64,000 bases of DNA from Hymenobacter swuensis DY53. Lineage in GTDB: Bacteria > Bacteroidota > Bacteroidia > Cytophagales > Hymenobacteraceae. Below the pieces are notes generated by a model that saw only the letters and a list, made by a program, of their open reading frames with translations, was not told where the DNA came from and did no database searches. Location: the NCBI RefSeq assembly GCF_000576555.1, contig NZ_CP007145.1, forward strand, positions 1,860,001-1,924,000, read 5' to 3'. Shown piece by piece: positions 6,608 to 15,890 of the stretch; within the stretch, counting starts at the first letter, position 1, and every line of letters begins with the position of its first letter. The position numbers and the translations under genes were made by a program.

Positions 6608-8119
6608 TTACATGAACAGCTTCCGCAGTGCCCAGAGGCTCCAGACGATGACCATCAGGCCCACGCCCACAAACATCCAGCGCACGGGCAGTCGGCCGGC
6701 GAGGCGGGCGGCCAGCGGGGAGGCCGCTACTCCGCCCAGAATCAGACCCAGGATAATCTGCCAGTGCGAGATGCCTAGGGTGGCGAAGAACGTGACGGCG
6801 CTGGCAAACGTGACGAAAAACTCCGTGACGCTCACCGAGCCGATAACGTACTGCGGCGTGCGGCCCCCGGCAATGAGTGTGCTGGTCACGAGCGGCCCCC
6901 AGCCGCCCCCACCGAACGAATCGAGGAAGCCGCCGGCCGCGGCCAGTAGCCCCAGCTTCTTGTGCTTCTTGCGCGGGCCAGGCTTGCTGAACGCCTTGCT
7001 GATGATGCGAATACCTAAGAGGAGCAGATAAGCCGCCAGCAACGGCTTCACGTAGCCGGCATACGTTTCCCCGAATTTCGACAGCAGATACGCACCCGCA
7101 ATGGCCCCCAGCACGCCCGGAATCAGGAGGGCCTTGAACAGGCGCTTGTTCACGTTGCCGAAGCGGTAATGGTGGTAGCCGGAGGCCCCGCTGGCAAACA
7201 TTTCGGCGGTGTGGATGCTGGCACTCACGGCGGCGGGCGCAATGTTCAGGCTCATCAGACTAATGGCTGTGACCACGCCGTAGCCCATGCCCAGCAGCCC
7301 GTCAATGAGCTGCGCGCCGAAGCCGATAGCCACGAACAGCCAGAAGGTTTCGGCGTGGGTGGCTGCGCCCCACACCTGCGGCCAGGTGAAGTAGTAGCTC
7401 AGAATATTGAACACCAGCATAGCCGCAAAGGCCAGCAGCGCCCCGGTAGCAATTTTGCGCCACCGAGCCGCGGCGGGTGATTCGTAGGCCGGGCCGCCGG
7501 TCAGCTCGGCCGTGACGGCGTTCAGGGATTTTACCTTGAGGGCGAAGTCGCCGCCTACCTTCTCCCGAATCTGCGACATGCGTTGGAGCACGTCGTGCAG
7601 CTCGTCGGGAAGGGTGTGAGTGAGCATTTCGCGCAGGCGTTTGGCAATGGTGGGCGACTTGCCGTTGGTGCTGATGGCGATTTTCAGGTCGCCCTTCTGC
7701 ACAATGGAGCCCAGGTAGAAGTCGCAGGCAGCGGGCGTGTCGGCCACGTTGCAGAGCAGGCGCTGGCGCGTGGCGTCAGCCTTGATCTGCAGGTTGAGGG
7801 CTTTGTCGTCGGTGGCCACAATCACCAGGTCGTGGCCGACGAGGTGGGTGAGGTCGTAGGGCTGTTCGCGCAGCTGCACGGCGGGGTGGCGAGCCGCCAG
7901 GGCCCGCAACTCGGCCCCAAACCAGGTGGCCACCACCGTTACGGCAGCGTTGGGGCTGTTAGCCAGCATGGCCGAGAGCTTTTCATGGCCCACAGCCCCG
8001 CCGCCCACCAGTAGCACGTGCAGCTGTTCCAGTTTCAGAAATACTGGAAACAGCCGGTTGCCATCGGGCACCGCCGGCGGCGGCTCGGTCTGGGTTAGGG
8101 CGTTGGTGGAAAGGGACAT
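6608..8119 (-). CDS. Fusion: siroheme synthase (precorrin-2 dehydrogenase/ferrochelatase) with TSUP (TauE/SafE) transporter
   Basis: Residues 20-215 match the CysG N-terminal/Met8-type siroheme synthase: NAD-binding VLLVGGGAVGHEK, VIVATDD, CNVADTPAACDFYLGSIV and STNGKSP (the last holds the conserved Ser region). This part oxidises precorrin-2 and inserts iron to give siroheme. From about residue 225 the protein becomes a TSUP membrane transporter with seven or eight helices, including GMGYGVV and GFLDSFGGGGWGPLVTS, both TSUP signatures. Family members move sulfite, sulfate or organosulfonates. It is the last gene of the sulfate assimilation operon; with the separate cobA it completes siroheme supply for CysI. 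The fusion joins cofactor synthesis and transport in one chain. Confidence 0.93.
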   Translation of the reverse strand: MSLSTNALTQTEPPPAVPDGNRLFPVFLKLEQLHVLLVGGGAVGHEKLSAMLANSPNAAVTVVATWFGAELRALAARHPAVQLREQPYDLTHLVGHDLVIVATDDKALNLQIKADATRQRLLCNVADTPAACDFYLGSIVQKGDLKIAISTNGKSPTIAKRLREMLTHTLPDELHDVLQRMSQIREKVGGDFALKVKSLNAVTAELTGGPAYESPAAARWRKIATGALLAFAAMLVFNILSYYFTWPQVWGAATHAETFWLFVAIGFGAQLIDGLLGMGYGVVTAISLMSLNIAPAAVSASIHTAEMFASGASGYHHYRFGNVNKRLFKALLIPGVLGAIAGAYLLSKFGETYAGYVKPLLAAYLLLLGIRIISKAFSKPGPRKKHKKLGLLAAAGGFLDSFGGGGWGPLVTSTLIAGGRTPQYVIGSVSVTEFFVTFASAVTFFATLGISHWQIILGLILGGVAASPLAARLAGRLPVRWMFVGVGLMVIVWSLWALRKLFM

Positions 8120-8175
8120 GGTGGTTGGTGATGGTTGGGGTCAGATGGAAGGGAAGGCAGAACAGCACTAACAGA

Positions 8176-8297
8176 ACGTCATTCCGAGCGAAGGCAGAGC
8201 GAAGTCGAGGAATCTCGCGCGCAATGGTAATCCTGTCGTTAGAATTAGTTGCTACAACGTCAGCACGCGAGATTCCTCGCGCTGCTCGGAATGACGT
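8176..8297. repeat. Palindromic intergenic repeat, 'cattccgag' family
   Basis: Left arm ACGTCATTCCGAGCGAAGGC through GAGGAATCTCGCG is mirrored by CGCGAGATTCCTCGCGCTGC then TCGGAATGACGT. It lies in the gap between cysI and the siroheme synthase/TSUP gene, inside the presumed operon, and belongs to the same family as 403-478. Confidence 0.75.
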
Positions 8298-8320
8298 GCT
8301 AATGTTGTTCGTTCTATCGG

Positions 8321-10036
8321 TTACTCGTGAAACGTCAGGCCGCTTTCGGTGGACTGCACGTAGCCCTGGCGGATGATGAAATCACCAAACCGCTCCTGGG
8401 GCTGGCGGTTCTGGGCGTAGTCGGCGAGCAGGGGCGTGAGCTCCCGCACGATGCCGTCTTCATCCAGCATTTCCTTGTAGAGCTTGTTCATCCGCTCCCC
8501 GTTGAAAGCGGCACCGAGGTACAGGTTGTAGCGGCCCACGGCCCGGCCCACCAGCCCGATTTCGCCGAGGTAGGGGCGGGCGCAGCCGTTGGGGCAGCCC
8601 GTCATCCGCAGCAGAATATCGTCCTGAGCCAGACCCTGTTGGCGAATCACCCGGTCCAATCTATCCAATAATTCCGGAAGATACCGCTCGGCCTCCGCGA
8701 AGGCCAGCGTGCAGGTGGGCAGGGCTACGCAGGCCAGCGCCCCGCGCCGCAGGGCCGTGTATTCCTTGCCGGCCTCGATGGCCACGCCGTGCTGCTGCAA
8801 CACCGCCTGCACGCTCAGCCGGTGCTCGGGGGCAATGTTGGCGACGATGAGGTTCTGGTTGCCGGTGAGGCGGAAGTCGCCGGTGTGGAAGGCGGCAATT
8901 TCGCGCAAAGCGGTTTTGAGCGCGTAGCCGTCCCGGTCGAGGATGCGGCCGCCTTCCACGAACAGCGTGAGGTGGGCCCGGCCATCGGACTGGAGCGACC
9001 AGCCGTAGGCGTCGCCGGAGCTGCGGAACTGGTAGGGGCGGGCGGGCTCCAGCGGGTAGCCCAGGCGCGCGTCCAGCTCGGCTCGGAATACATCGAGGCC
9101 CACCCGGTCGAGGGTGTATTTGAGGCGGGAGAACTTGCGGTTTTCGCGGTTGCCCCAGTCGCGCTGAATCGTCACGATTTTCTCGCAGGCATCTACCACT
9201 TTCTCGGCGGGCACGAAGCCGATGATGTCGGCAAGGCGGGGGTAGGTGTCGGGCATGCCGAAGGTCATGCCCATGCCGCCGCCCACGGCCACGTTGAAGC
9301 CCACCAGCTGGCCCCGCTCCTCAATGGCAATCAGGCCCAGGTCGTTGGCGAAGATGTCGGTGTCGTTGTAAGGCGGGATGGCCAGGGCAATTTTGAACTT
9401 GCGGGGCAGGTAGGTTTTGCCGTAAATGGGCTCGGCGTCCTCCTCGCCCTCGTTGGGGACGCTGGTGAACTGCGGTTCCCCGTTTAGCCACAAATCCCAG
9501 TAGGCCGAGGTACGGGGCGTGAGGTGGGCGCTGATCTGCTTCGACACCTCGTACACGGCCGCGTGCAGGGGGCTTTCGTGCGGGTTGGGGTTACACATCA
9601 CGTTGCGGTTCACATCGCCGCAGCCCGCAATGCTGTCGAGCAAAGCCTCGTTGAAGCCCTGGATGGTTTTTTTCAGGTCGCGCTTGAGCACGCCGTGCAG
9701 CTGAAAGGCCTGGCGGGTGGTGAGCTTAAGCGTGTGGTTGCCGTACTCATCGGCCAGCTTATCCATGCGCCGCCACTGGGCCGGCGAGGCAATGCCGCCC
9801 GGCACCCGCACCCGAATCATGAGCGAGTACAGCGGTTCCAGCTTCTGGCGCTTGCGCTCCGAGTCCAGGTCCCGGTCGGTTTGCTGGTAGGAGCCGTGGA
9901 ACTTGATCAGGTGGGTATCGTCGGGGTAGAGGGCGCCGGTGAGCGGGTTCACGAGGCTTTCGGCCAGGGTGCCGCGCAGGTAGTTGCTGGCCTGCTTGAC
10001 GTGCTCTACTTCGGAAAGTTTGGGGGTATCGGCCAT
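8321..10036 (-). CDS. cysI: Assimilatory sulfite reductase, hemoprotein beta subunit
   Basis: The 571-residue protein has the two ferredoxin-like/siroheme half-domain repeats of CysI. The N-terminal half includes IKFHGSYQQTDRD, MIRVRVPGG and TTRQAFQLHGV. The four cluster-binding cysteines appear as CVALPTC and TGCPNGC, the latter giving the ligand shared by siroheme and the 4Fe-4S cluster. It reduces sulfite to sulfide with six electrons delivered by CysJ. Length matches the bacterial NADPH-dependent enzyme. The gene is separated from cysJ by a TonB receptor and a DUF2490 gene on the same strand, an unusual arrangement. Siroheme would come from cobA and the fusion protein of the same operon. 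Confidence 0.96.
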   Translation of the reverse strand: MADTPKLSEVEHVKQASNYLRGTLAESLVNPLTGALYPDDTHLIKFHGSYQQTDRDLDSERKRQKLEPLYSLMIRVRVPGGIASPAQWRRMDKLADEYGNHTLKLTTRQAFQLHGVLKRDLKKTIQGFNEALLDSIAGCGDVNRNVMCNPNPHESPLHAAVYEVSKQISAHLTPRTSAYWDLWLNGEPQFTSVPNEGEEDAEPIYGKTYLPRKFKIALAIPPYNDTDIFANDLGLIAIEERGQLVGFNVAVGGGMGMTFGMPDTYPRLADIIGFVPAEKVVDACEKIVTIQRDWGNRENRKFSRLKYTLDRVGLDVFRAELDARLGYPLEPARPYQFRSSGDAYGWSLQSDGRAHLTLFVEGGRILDRDGYALKTALREIAAFHTGDFRLTGNQNLIVANIAPEHRLSVQAVLQQHGVAIEAGKEYTALRRGALACVALPTCTLAFAEAERYLPELLDRLDRVIRQQGLAQDDILLRMTGCPNGCARPYLGEIGLVGRAVGRYNLYLGAAFNGERMNKLYKEMLDEDGIVRELTPLLADYAQNRQPQERFGDFIIRQGYVQSTESGLTFHE

Positions 10037-10041
10037 GAGAA

Positions 10042-10809
10042 TCAGGGTGCTGGGTTTGGCACCGGCACGGCCGGGGCCGTGGGGCGCAAATCGAAGTTGT
10101 GGAAGTAGAAAACCCGGATGGTATGCTGGTTCCGGTAGGTGCTGCCGGCCGGTAATTGCTGAAACAGGTGCATGTAGCCGGCATGGAGCTGCGCGTGCTT
10201 GTTGAGCGGGTACACCACGCCGGCAAACAGCCGGTTCTGGTCGAAATAATTCAGCCGAATTTCCTTGCCGAAATTCATCATCACCTCGTTGTTGAGCAGA
10301 AACTGCCAGCCGCCGGGCTCAAAACCCCGCTTGGTAAGCGGCAGAAACAGGGCGGCGTTGTAGCGGGTGCGGTAGTTGAAATCGAAGTCGTCGGTGCGCT
10401 CATTCTGCCGGATAGTGCGCCGGAATCGTTCTTCCAGCCGCACCCACTGCATCAGGCGGGCCTTCGGGAACTTGGTGAACCACTGCACCTGCTGCCAGGG
10501 ACGGTGCTCGGGCTGGCCCACAGTGCGGGTGCCGTCGGGGAAGTGATGCACGTAGGCGTAGCCGCCGGTGAGGCGCACGTCATCGGTGAGGTAGTAGGTG
10601 AGGCCCACGCGCGCTACCGTCTGGAATTTGGCTTGCACGAAATGGTCGTGCAGGCGCAGGTGCAGGTCGGTCCAGCTGCCCCAGTGCTGCGAAAACCGGG
10701 TCTGGTTGAACACGCCCAGCCACGTCTGCTGCTCGCGCACGTACTGTTTCTGCGCTAGCAAAGGCCGGGTCAGAAGCAGCAAGCCACAAAAGAGAAGGAG
10801 CCGTTTCAT
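10042..10809 (-). CDS. DUF2490 outer-membrane protein
   Basis: The 255-residue protein begins with a signal peptide (MKRLLLFCGLLLLTRPLLAQ) and then shows the DUF2490 pattern: WLGVFNQTRFSQHWGSWTDL at the N-terminus, many alternating aromatic strands, LEERFRR, RTRYNAALFLPL, and a C-terminal FYFHNFDL that fits a beta-barrel end. Members are predicted outer-membrane barrels common in Bacteroidota; function is unknown. It lies five bases from cysI and a few bases from the TonB receptor, so the three are surely co-transcribed. A role in envelope passage of a sulfur compound or siroheme-related metal is possible but inferred only from context. ATG at 10809 is preferred over the GTG one codon upstream. 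Confidence 0.8.
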   Translation of the reverse strand: MKRLLLFCGLLLLTRPLLAQKQYVREQQTWLGVFNQTRFSQHWGSWTDLHLRLHDHFVQAKFQTVARVGLTYYLTDDVRLTGGYAYVHHFPDGTRTVGQPEHRPWQQVQWFTKFPKARLMQWVRLEERFRRTIRQNERTDDFDFNYRTRYNAALFLPLTKRGFEPGGWQFLLNNEVMMNFGKEIRLNYFDQNRLFAGVVYPLNKHAQLHAGYMHLFQQLPAGSTYRNQHTIRVFYFHNFDLRPTAPAVPVPNPAP

Positions 10810-10814
10810 CACAC

Positions 10815-13718
10815 TTACCGCAGCACGGTGTTATCAAAGGTCAACGCCACGTAGTACAGGCCCCCGATGGTGGGGCCGGCGGCGTACTGGTAGTAGCGGT
10901 TGTTGAACAGGTTGGCCCCGCCGGCTTTGATGGTGGTTTTGAGGGCGGGCACGCGCACGTTCACCTGGGCATCCACGGTTTGGTAGGCGGGTACGCGGCC
11001 GTTGGCCAGGGGGCTTTCCCAGTAGAAGGTGCTCTGGTGACGCCACACCAGGTTGAAGCCCACGTTGCGCACAATTTCGCGGTTGCCGAAGCTCACGTTG
11101 GTGACCCAGTGCGGGGTGTTGAAGCCGGTCACGAAGATGTCGGGGGCGTTGTTGGCCGACAGGGCGTTGTAATTCACGTTGCCGCCCAGGGTATACTTCT
11201 GGTAGAAGTTGTAGGTGACGCCCAGGGTGGAGCCGTAGCTGCGGTAGTTGTTGCGGGCGTTGGTGTACACCCGGTACCGGTCCTGGCGGGCGGCGCGGTT
11301 GCTGTTGAGGGCGGCTAGCACGGCATCATCGGAGCCTACCTGCACCTGCTGACCGGCGGCGTTTTTGGGCACGCTCACCTCCACCTGGCCCAGGAAGCCG
11401 GAGTACACGTTGTAGTACGCGTCGGCGTCGATGGAGAGGCGGTTATCCAGTAGCACGCTGCGGTAGCCCATCTCGTAGGCGTTGATCTGCTCGGGCTGCT
11501 CGGTGGGCAGGTTGCCCACCTGCAGCACGCCCCGGATTTCGGGGCGCAGGGCGGCCTGGCTGGCGGTGGTGCCGGCGTTGGCGGCCACGTAGGCATTCAC
11601 GGCGGCGTTGAACTTCGAAATAGACGCCAGCGTGTAGGAGTTGTCGAGGTAGTTCAGGCCCTCATTCACGCGGGCCAGACCGCCTACCCGGCGCACATTG
11701 CCGTTGTTCACGAACGACAGCGCCTCAAACAACGACGGGAAACGCCAGCCGTTCTGGTACGAGGCCCGGAAGTTGTGCAGGCCGCCGGCCGTGTACACCG
11801 CCGCCACCCGCGGGTTCAGCTTGGGGTTGAACTCGGGGTTGTAATCCAGGCGCAGCGAGGCGGTGAGCTTCAGGCGGTCCTGCAACAGGCGCTTGGTGGC
11901 CTGCCCGAAGCCCCCGATTTTCTTGTAGTACTGGTTCTGGCCGCCGGGCTGGGTGCGCTCAGTGAGCGGGCGGCTGAAATCCACGAAGTTGTTGCCGTCC
12001 GGAATCACCTCATACAGGCGGGCATCGGCCCCCAGCAGCACATCGGCAAATTTCACCCGCGGGCCCAGGTTCCAGATGGCGTCGGAGTGGTAGGTGCGGC
12101 TGCGCTGGGTGAGGGCGGCCCCACCCGGAATGGGCGCGCCGGGCACGTTCACGCCGCTGTCCCAGTTGTTGGTTTTCACAATCTGGGCTTTCAGCGCATC
12201 GAAGGCGGGCGTACCGGGCACGGCGCGGCCGGCGTCGGCCACGGTGCGGGCCTGCTGCATGGCCTGGGCCAGGGTGGCCCCGCCGCTCAGCTGGCTTTGC
12301 AGCTCGGCCTTAAACTTGTTGCCCCAGGCGGCGTTGGAGCCGTTCTGCAGGTCCAGGTTCAGGGCCAGGGGGTTGAGGTTGTAGGAGTTGCCGGTGTTTT
12401 CGACCAGCATGTAGGCCCGGGCCGTGAAGTTCTCGCCCTTCAGCTCCACCTTGTGGTTTTGCACCGTCACGCCGTCGAGCTGAATCTTGTTGCCGCGCTG
12501 GAACACGCCGTCCATCAGCCCGAACCGGTAGCCGTAGCTCAGCTCCAGCTTATCGGTGAGCTTGTAGTGCAGGCTGGCGTCGGCCTTTATATTGCGCACG
12601 ATGGGGTTGGTGAGGTCCCGCTCGTAGTAGCCGGTGCGGCGCACGTTGAAGGTTTCGTTGCGGCCGTTGTAGGGGATGGTGATGCTCACGTTGCCGGCGT
12701 TGTCGTCGCCGTAGCGGTTCCAGAGGTCGGCGGCGGGGTTGTTGGCCCCGCTCAGCTCGGGGAAGCGCGGGTTAGCCGAAGCCAGGTTTTGCGGGTTCTG
12801 GTCGTTCTGGGTGTTGGCAAGCCAGTCGGTGCCGCGCAGGAAGCTGCCGTTCACCTTGTAGGCCCAGCGGCCCGAAGCGCCCAGGCTCTGGGCCCAGCGC
12901 ACGGCCGTTTCCGTCAGCACGCTTGGGTCCCGGTCTTTGCCATCCACGTGGTTTACGCCCACCTTCTGGTACACACTCAGGCCCTGGTAGTTGAAGGGGC
13001 TTTTGGTGGTAAGGTTGGCCATGCCGTTGATGGCGTTCATGCCGTAGAGGGCCGAGGCCGCGCCGGGCGTAATTTCCACCGAAGCTACGTCCAGCTCGGT
13101 GGGCCCGATGGCGTTGCCCAGCGGCACGCCCAACGTGGCCGCCTGCATATCTACCCCGTCCACCAGCTGCATAAAGCGGAAGTTGTTGGGGATGTTGAAG
13201 CCGCGGGTGTTGGGCACTTTGAACGTAAGCGAGCTGGTGGTCATCTGCACGCCCTTCACGTTTTCCAGCGCGTCATAAAAGCTGGGGGCCGGGGTTTCCT
13301 TGATGGCCCGGATGTCGAGCTTTTCAATGGCCACCGGCGAGGTCAGCCGGCTTTCCTCCACCCGCGACGCCGATACCACCACCTCGTTCATCGACACGGC
13401 CTTCGACTCCAGCTGCACGCTGATGGGCTGGCTGCCGCTGGCAATTTCCAGCTCCCGCGACTCGTAGCCCAGCGTGTTGAACACCAGCGTAAACGGAAAC
13501 CGCAGCTTAGCCTTCAGGGCAAACTGGCCGTTGCCGTCGCTGAGCGTGCCGGTAGTGCCGCCCTTCACAATAACGCTCACGCCCGGCAGCGGCTCGCCGG
13601 TAGTTTTTTCGCGCACGGTGCCGCTCACCGAAATTAGGGCCTCCTGGGCGTGCAGGCCGGTGGCGCTGGCGGCAACCAGCGCCGGTACTAGAAAGGAAGA
13701 GGAGAGAAGATGTTTCAT
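10815..13718 (-). CDS. TonB-dependent receptor with CarboxypepD_reg-like N-terminal domain
   Basis: The 967-residue protein has a signal peptide (cleavage near GLHAQ), a carboxypeptidase-regulatory-like beta-sandwich (residues 28-110, ISVSGTVREKTTGEPLPGVSV), a plug domain (from VVVSASRVEESRLTSPVAIE to about residue 235, with VEITPGAASALYGMNAINGM) and a 22-strand barrel. No SusD-like partner is adjacent. It would import a ligand across the outer membrane using TonB energy. Its position inside the sulfate assimilation operon, between cysJ and cysI, suggests the ligand is a sulfur source or a metal needed by the pathway; this is inference. The 41-bp perfect inverted repeat upstream could reduce read-through from cysJ or protect the transcript. 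Confidence 0.9.
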   Translation of the reverse strand: MKHLLSSSFLVPALVAASATGLHAQEALISVSGTVREKTTGEPLPGVSVIVKGGTTGTLSDGNGQFALKAKLRFPFTLVFNTLGYESRELEIASGSQPISVQLESKAVSMNEVVVSASRVEESRLTSPVAIEKLDIRAIKETPAPSFYDALENVKGVQMTTSSLTFKVPNTRGFNIPNNFRFMQLVDGVDMQAATLGVPLGNAIGPTELDVASVEITPGAASALYGMNAINGMANLTTKSPFNYQGLSVYQKVGVNHVDGKDRDPSVLTETAVRWAQSLGASGRWAYKVNGSFLRGTDWLANTQNDQNPQNLASANPRFPELSGANNPAADLWNRYGDDNAGNVSITIPYNGRNETFNVRRTGYYERDLTNPIVRNIKADASLHYKLTDKLELSYGYRFGLMDGVFQRGNKIQLDGVTVQNHKVELKGENFTARAYMLVENTGNSYNLNPLALNLDLQNGSNAAWGNKFKAELQSQLSGGATLAQAMQQARTVADAGRAVPGTPAFDALKAQIVKTNNWDSGVNVPGAPIPGGAALTQRSRTYHSDAIWNLGPRVKFADVLLGADARLYEVIPDGNNFVDFSRPLTERTQPGGQNQYYKKIGGFGQATKRLLQDRLKLTASLRLDYNPEFNPKLNPRVAAVYTAGGLHNFRASYQNGWRFPSLFEALSFVNNGNVRRVGGLARVNEGLNYLDNSYTLASISKFNAAVNAYVAANAGTTASQAALRPEIRGVLQVGNLPTEQPEQINAYEMGYRSVLLDNRLSIDADAYYNVYSGFLGQVEVSVPKNAAGQQVQVGSDDAVLAALNSNRAARQDRYRVYTNARNNYRSYGSTLGVTYNFYQKYTLGGNVNYNALSANNAPDIFVTGFNTPHWVTNVSFGNREIVRNVGFNLVWRHQSTFYWESPLANGRVPAYQTVDAQVNVRVPALKTTIKAGGANLFNNRYYQYAAGPTIGGLYYVALTFDNTVLR

Positions 13719-13864
13719 GTATGTTTTTACAAGGGGAGAAAGAACCCGGGGCGGGGCAGACGGCAGGCCGGCGCAGCCTCCGCGCCCGGGGCGCAGCGGC
13801 CGTTACCGGCTACAACATCGTCTTGGAAAAACAGCGGACATGGAACGGAAGAAGAGTTTTAGAG

Positions 13865-13990
13865 CTAGCTCCCCTCCTTGGAAAGGAGGGGTTGGGGGTG
13901 GTTGATTTTTAGGGCTAAAAACTAGAAGTCGTCGTTGTTCAGGAGCGGGTCAACCACCCCCAACCCCTCCTTTCCAAGGAGGGGAGCTAG
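13865..13990. repeat. Perfect 41-bp inverted repeat, 'ttgggggtgg' family
   Basis: Arms at 13865-13905 and 13950-13990 are perfect reverse complements over 41 bases. Each arm also contains its own hairpin (CCCCTCCTTGGAAAGGAGGGG has 9-bp stems), and the centre has TTTTTAGGGCTAAAAACTAG. A related element is at 15891-16062. It lies between cysJ and the receptor gene. Confidence 0.9.
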
Positions 13991-14007
13991 TTTTCTAGCT
14001 CTAGTTT

Positions 14008-15855
14008 TTAATACACATCCTCCAGAAACCGGCGCGACTTCTTGAGCTGGCGCAGGTACTCGGCGGCGTAGTCGGCGTCGTGGCCGCTTTCCTGCTGGAT
14101 GATCTGGCGCAGGGCCTGCTGCACGTCGTGGGCCATGCGGGATTTGTCGCCGCACACGTAGAAGTAGGCCCCGTTTTCGAGCTGCTCGTACACGCGGCGG
14201 CTCTGTTCCAGCAGGCGGTGCTGCACGTAGAGCTTCTGGGTTTGGTCGCGGGAGAAGGCCACGTCGAGGCGGTTGAGGGTGCCGCGCTTGAGGTGCTGCT
14301 GCCACTCGGTCTGGTAGAGGAAGTCGGTGGTGAAGTGGGGGTTGCCGAACAGCAGCCAGTTACGACCGGTGGCGCCGGTTTCGGCCCGTTCCTCCACGAA
14401 GGCCCGGAAGGGCGCTACCCCGGTGCCGGGGCCCACCATGATGATGTCGGTGGTGGCGTCCTGCGGCAGCTTGAAATACTCGTTACGGTCCACCCACACC
14501 CGGGCCGTGTCGCCGAGGTTGAGGTGGTCGGCCTGGTAGCCGGAGCAGGCCCCGTGCTTGGCGCGGCCGTGGGTTTCGTAGCGCACGGCCCCCACCGTCA
14601 GGTGTACCTCCTCGGGGTGGGCCAGCAATGAGGAGGCAATGGAGTAGGCCCGGGCCGGCAACGGCCGCAGCACCGCCGCCAGCTGCTGCCCCGACAGCTC
14701 CACCGGAAACTCGGTGAGCAAATCGGCCACGTCGCGGCCGTAGAGGTAGGTGCCCAGCCCGGCCGTATCAGCCAGAATTTCGCGGAGGCGCGGGTGCTGC
14801 GGGGCCACGGCGGCGTAGCGCTCCAGCACGTCGCGGGTGATAACCGACAGCTCCAGCCGCTCGGTGAGGGCGGTGGTCAGGTCCAGCTCCTCGGCTTCAA
14901 GGCGCACCGGGGCGGCTTCGGAGAGGCGGGCAGCCTGCAACACCTCCTGCACCAGCGCGGGGCGGTTGCGGGGCTGCACCATCAGGGCGTCGCCGGGCTC
15001 GTAGGTCAGGCCCGAATCAGCCAGGGAAAACTCCAGGTGGTAGGTTTCCTTGGTAGAGCCCCGGCCGTTGAGCTGAATCTTCTCCAGCAGCTCCGCCCCG
15101 AAGGGGTTGCGGGCGTTGTACTCCACGGCGGCAGGCAGCGGAGCCACTTCCGGCGCGTAGCTCCCACCCACTACCGCCACCACTGGCGCGGCCACAGCAA
15201 CTCCGGCTGCTACTGGCGTGGGCTGTAGCTCGGCAATGCGGCTGAGCACCTGCTCGGCCCACTGGCGGGTTTCGTCCTCGAAGGTTATGTCGCAATCCAG
15301 CCGTTCAGCTAGGCGGCGGCCACCTAGCTCGGCCAGGCGCTGGTCGAACTCGAAGCCGGTCTGGCAGAATTGCAGGTAGCTTTTATCACCCAAAGCCAGC
15401 ACGGCGTACTGCAGGTCGGGCAGCTTGGGGGCGCGGCTGCTGAGCAGGAACTGGTGCAGCTCCTCGGCCGCAATGGGCGGGTCGCCTTCCCCCTGGGTGC
15501 TCACCACCACCAACAGCAATTGCTCGGTTTTGAGGTCCTTGGTGGGGTAGTCGTTCATGTCGCGCACCTGCGGCTGCAGGCCCCGGCGGCGGGCCGCCTC
15601 GGCCACCAGGCCGGCGGCTTTTTTGCTGTTGCCGGTCTGGGAGCCGAACAGGATGGTTAGCCGACTAACTGCGGCTGCTTCCGCCACCGCCGGAGCCGGG
15701 GCCACGGCCGCAACGGGGGCCGTCGCGCCGGCGCGACCGTAGAGGTAGCCGCTTAGCCACACCAGTTGCTGGGAGGTGAGGCCCGCCGCCAGCTGCTGCA
15801 GCGCCTGGTCGTCGAGGCCAATGGGAAGCGTGGGGGAAGCTGAAAGAAGTGACAT
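14008..15855 (-). CDS. cysJ: Assimilatory sulfite reductase (NADPH), flavoprotein alpha subunit
   Basis: The 615-residue protein has a flavodoxin domain (residues 60-200, TILFGSQTGNSKKAA for FMN binding), an FAD-binding domain with RAYSIASS, a connecting helical domain, and an NADPH-binding domain with GPGTGVAPFRAF and the C-terminal RFLEDVY expected of CysJ. It passes electrons from NADPH through FAD and FMN to CysI. The N-terminus before the flavodoxin domain (LDDQALQQLAAGLTSQQLVWLSGYLYG) is the usual short extension. ATG at 15855 is chosen since the frame above it runs into a repeat. The gene lies 209 bases downstream of cobA, with a palindromic repeat between. Confidence 0.96.
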   Translation of the reverse strand: MSLLSASPTLPIGLDDQALQQLAAGLTSQQLVWLSGYLYGRAGATAPVAAVAPAPAVAEAAAVSRLTILFGSQTGNSKKAAGLVAEAARRRGLQPQVRDMNDYPTKDLKTEQLLLVVVSTQGEGDPPIAAEELHQFLLSSRAPKLPDLQYAVLALGDKSYLQFCQTGFEFDQRLAELGGRRLAERLDCDITFEDETRQWAEQVLSRIAELQPTPVAAGVAVAAPVVAVVGGSYAPEVAPLPAAVEYNARNPFGAELLEKIQLNGRGSTKETYHLEFSLADSGLTYEPGDALMVQPRNRPALVQEVLQAARLSEAAPVRLEAEELDLTTALTERLELSVITRDVLERYAAVAPQHPRLREILADTAGLGTYLYGRDVADLLTEFPVELSGQQLAAVLRPLPARAYSIASSLLAHPEEVHLTVGAVRYETHGRAKHGACSGYQADHLNLGDTARVWVDRNEYFKLPQDATTDIIMVGPGTGVAPFRAFVEERAETGATGRNWLLFGNPHFTTDFLYQTEWQQHLKRGTLNRLDVAFSRDQTQKLYVQHRLLEQSRRVYEQLENGAYFYVCGDKSRMAHDVQQALRQIIQQESGHDADYAAEYLRQLKKSRRFLEDVY

Positions 15856-15890
15856 AGGACGTGGTGGTTGGGACTGCTCTAGTCGTAGTC

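Noticed and set aside
11775..13637. A 620-codon plus-strand frame antisense to the TonB receptor
   Set aside because: Its composition (Val, Gly, His, Ala rich) is that of a shadow frame of a GC-rich gene, and the minus-strand receptor is clearly real.
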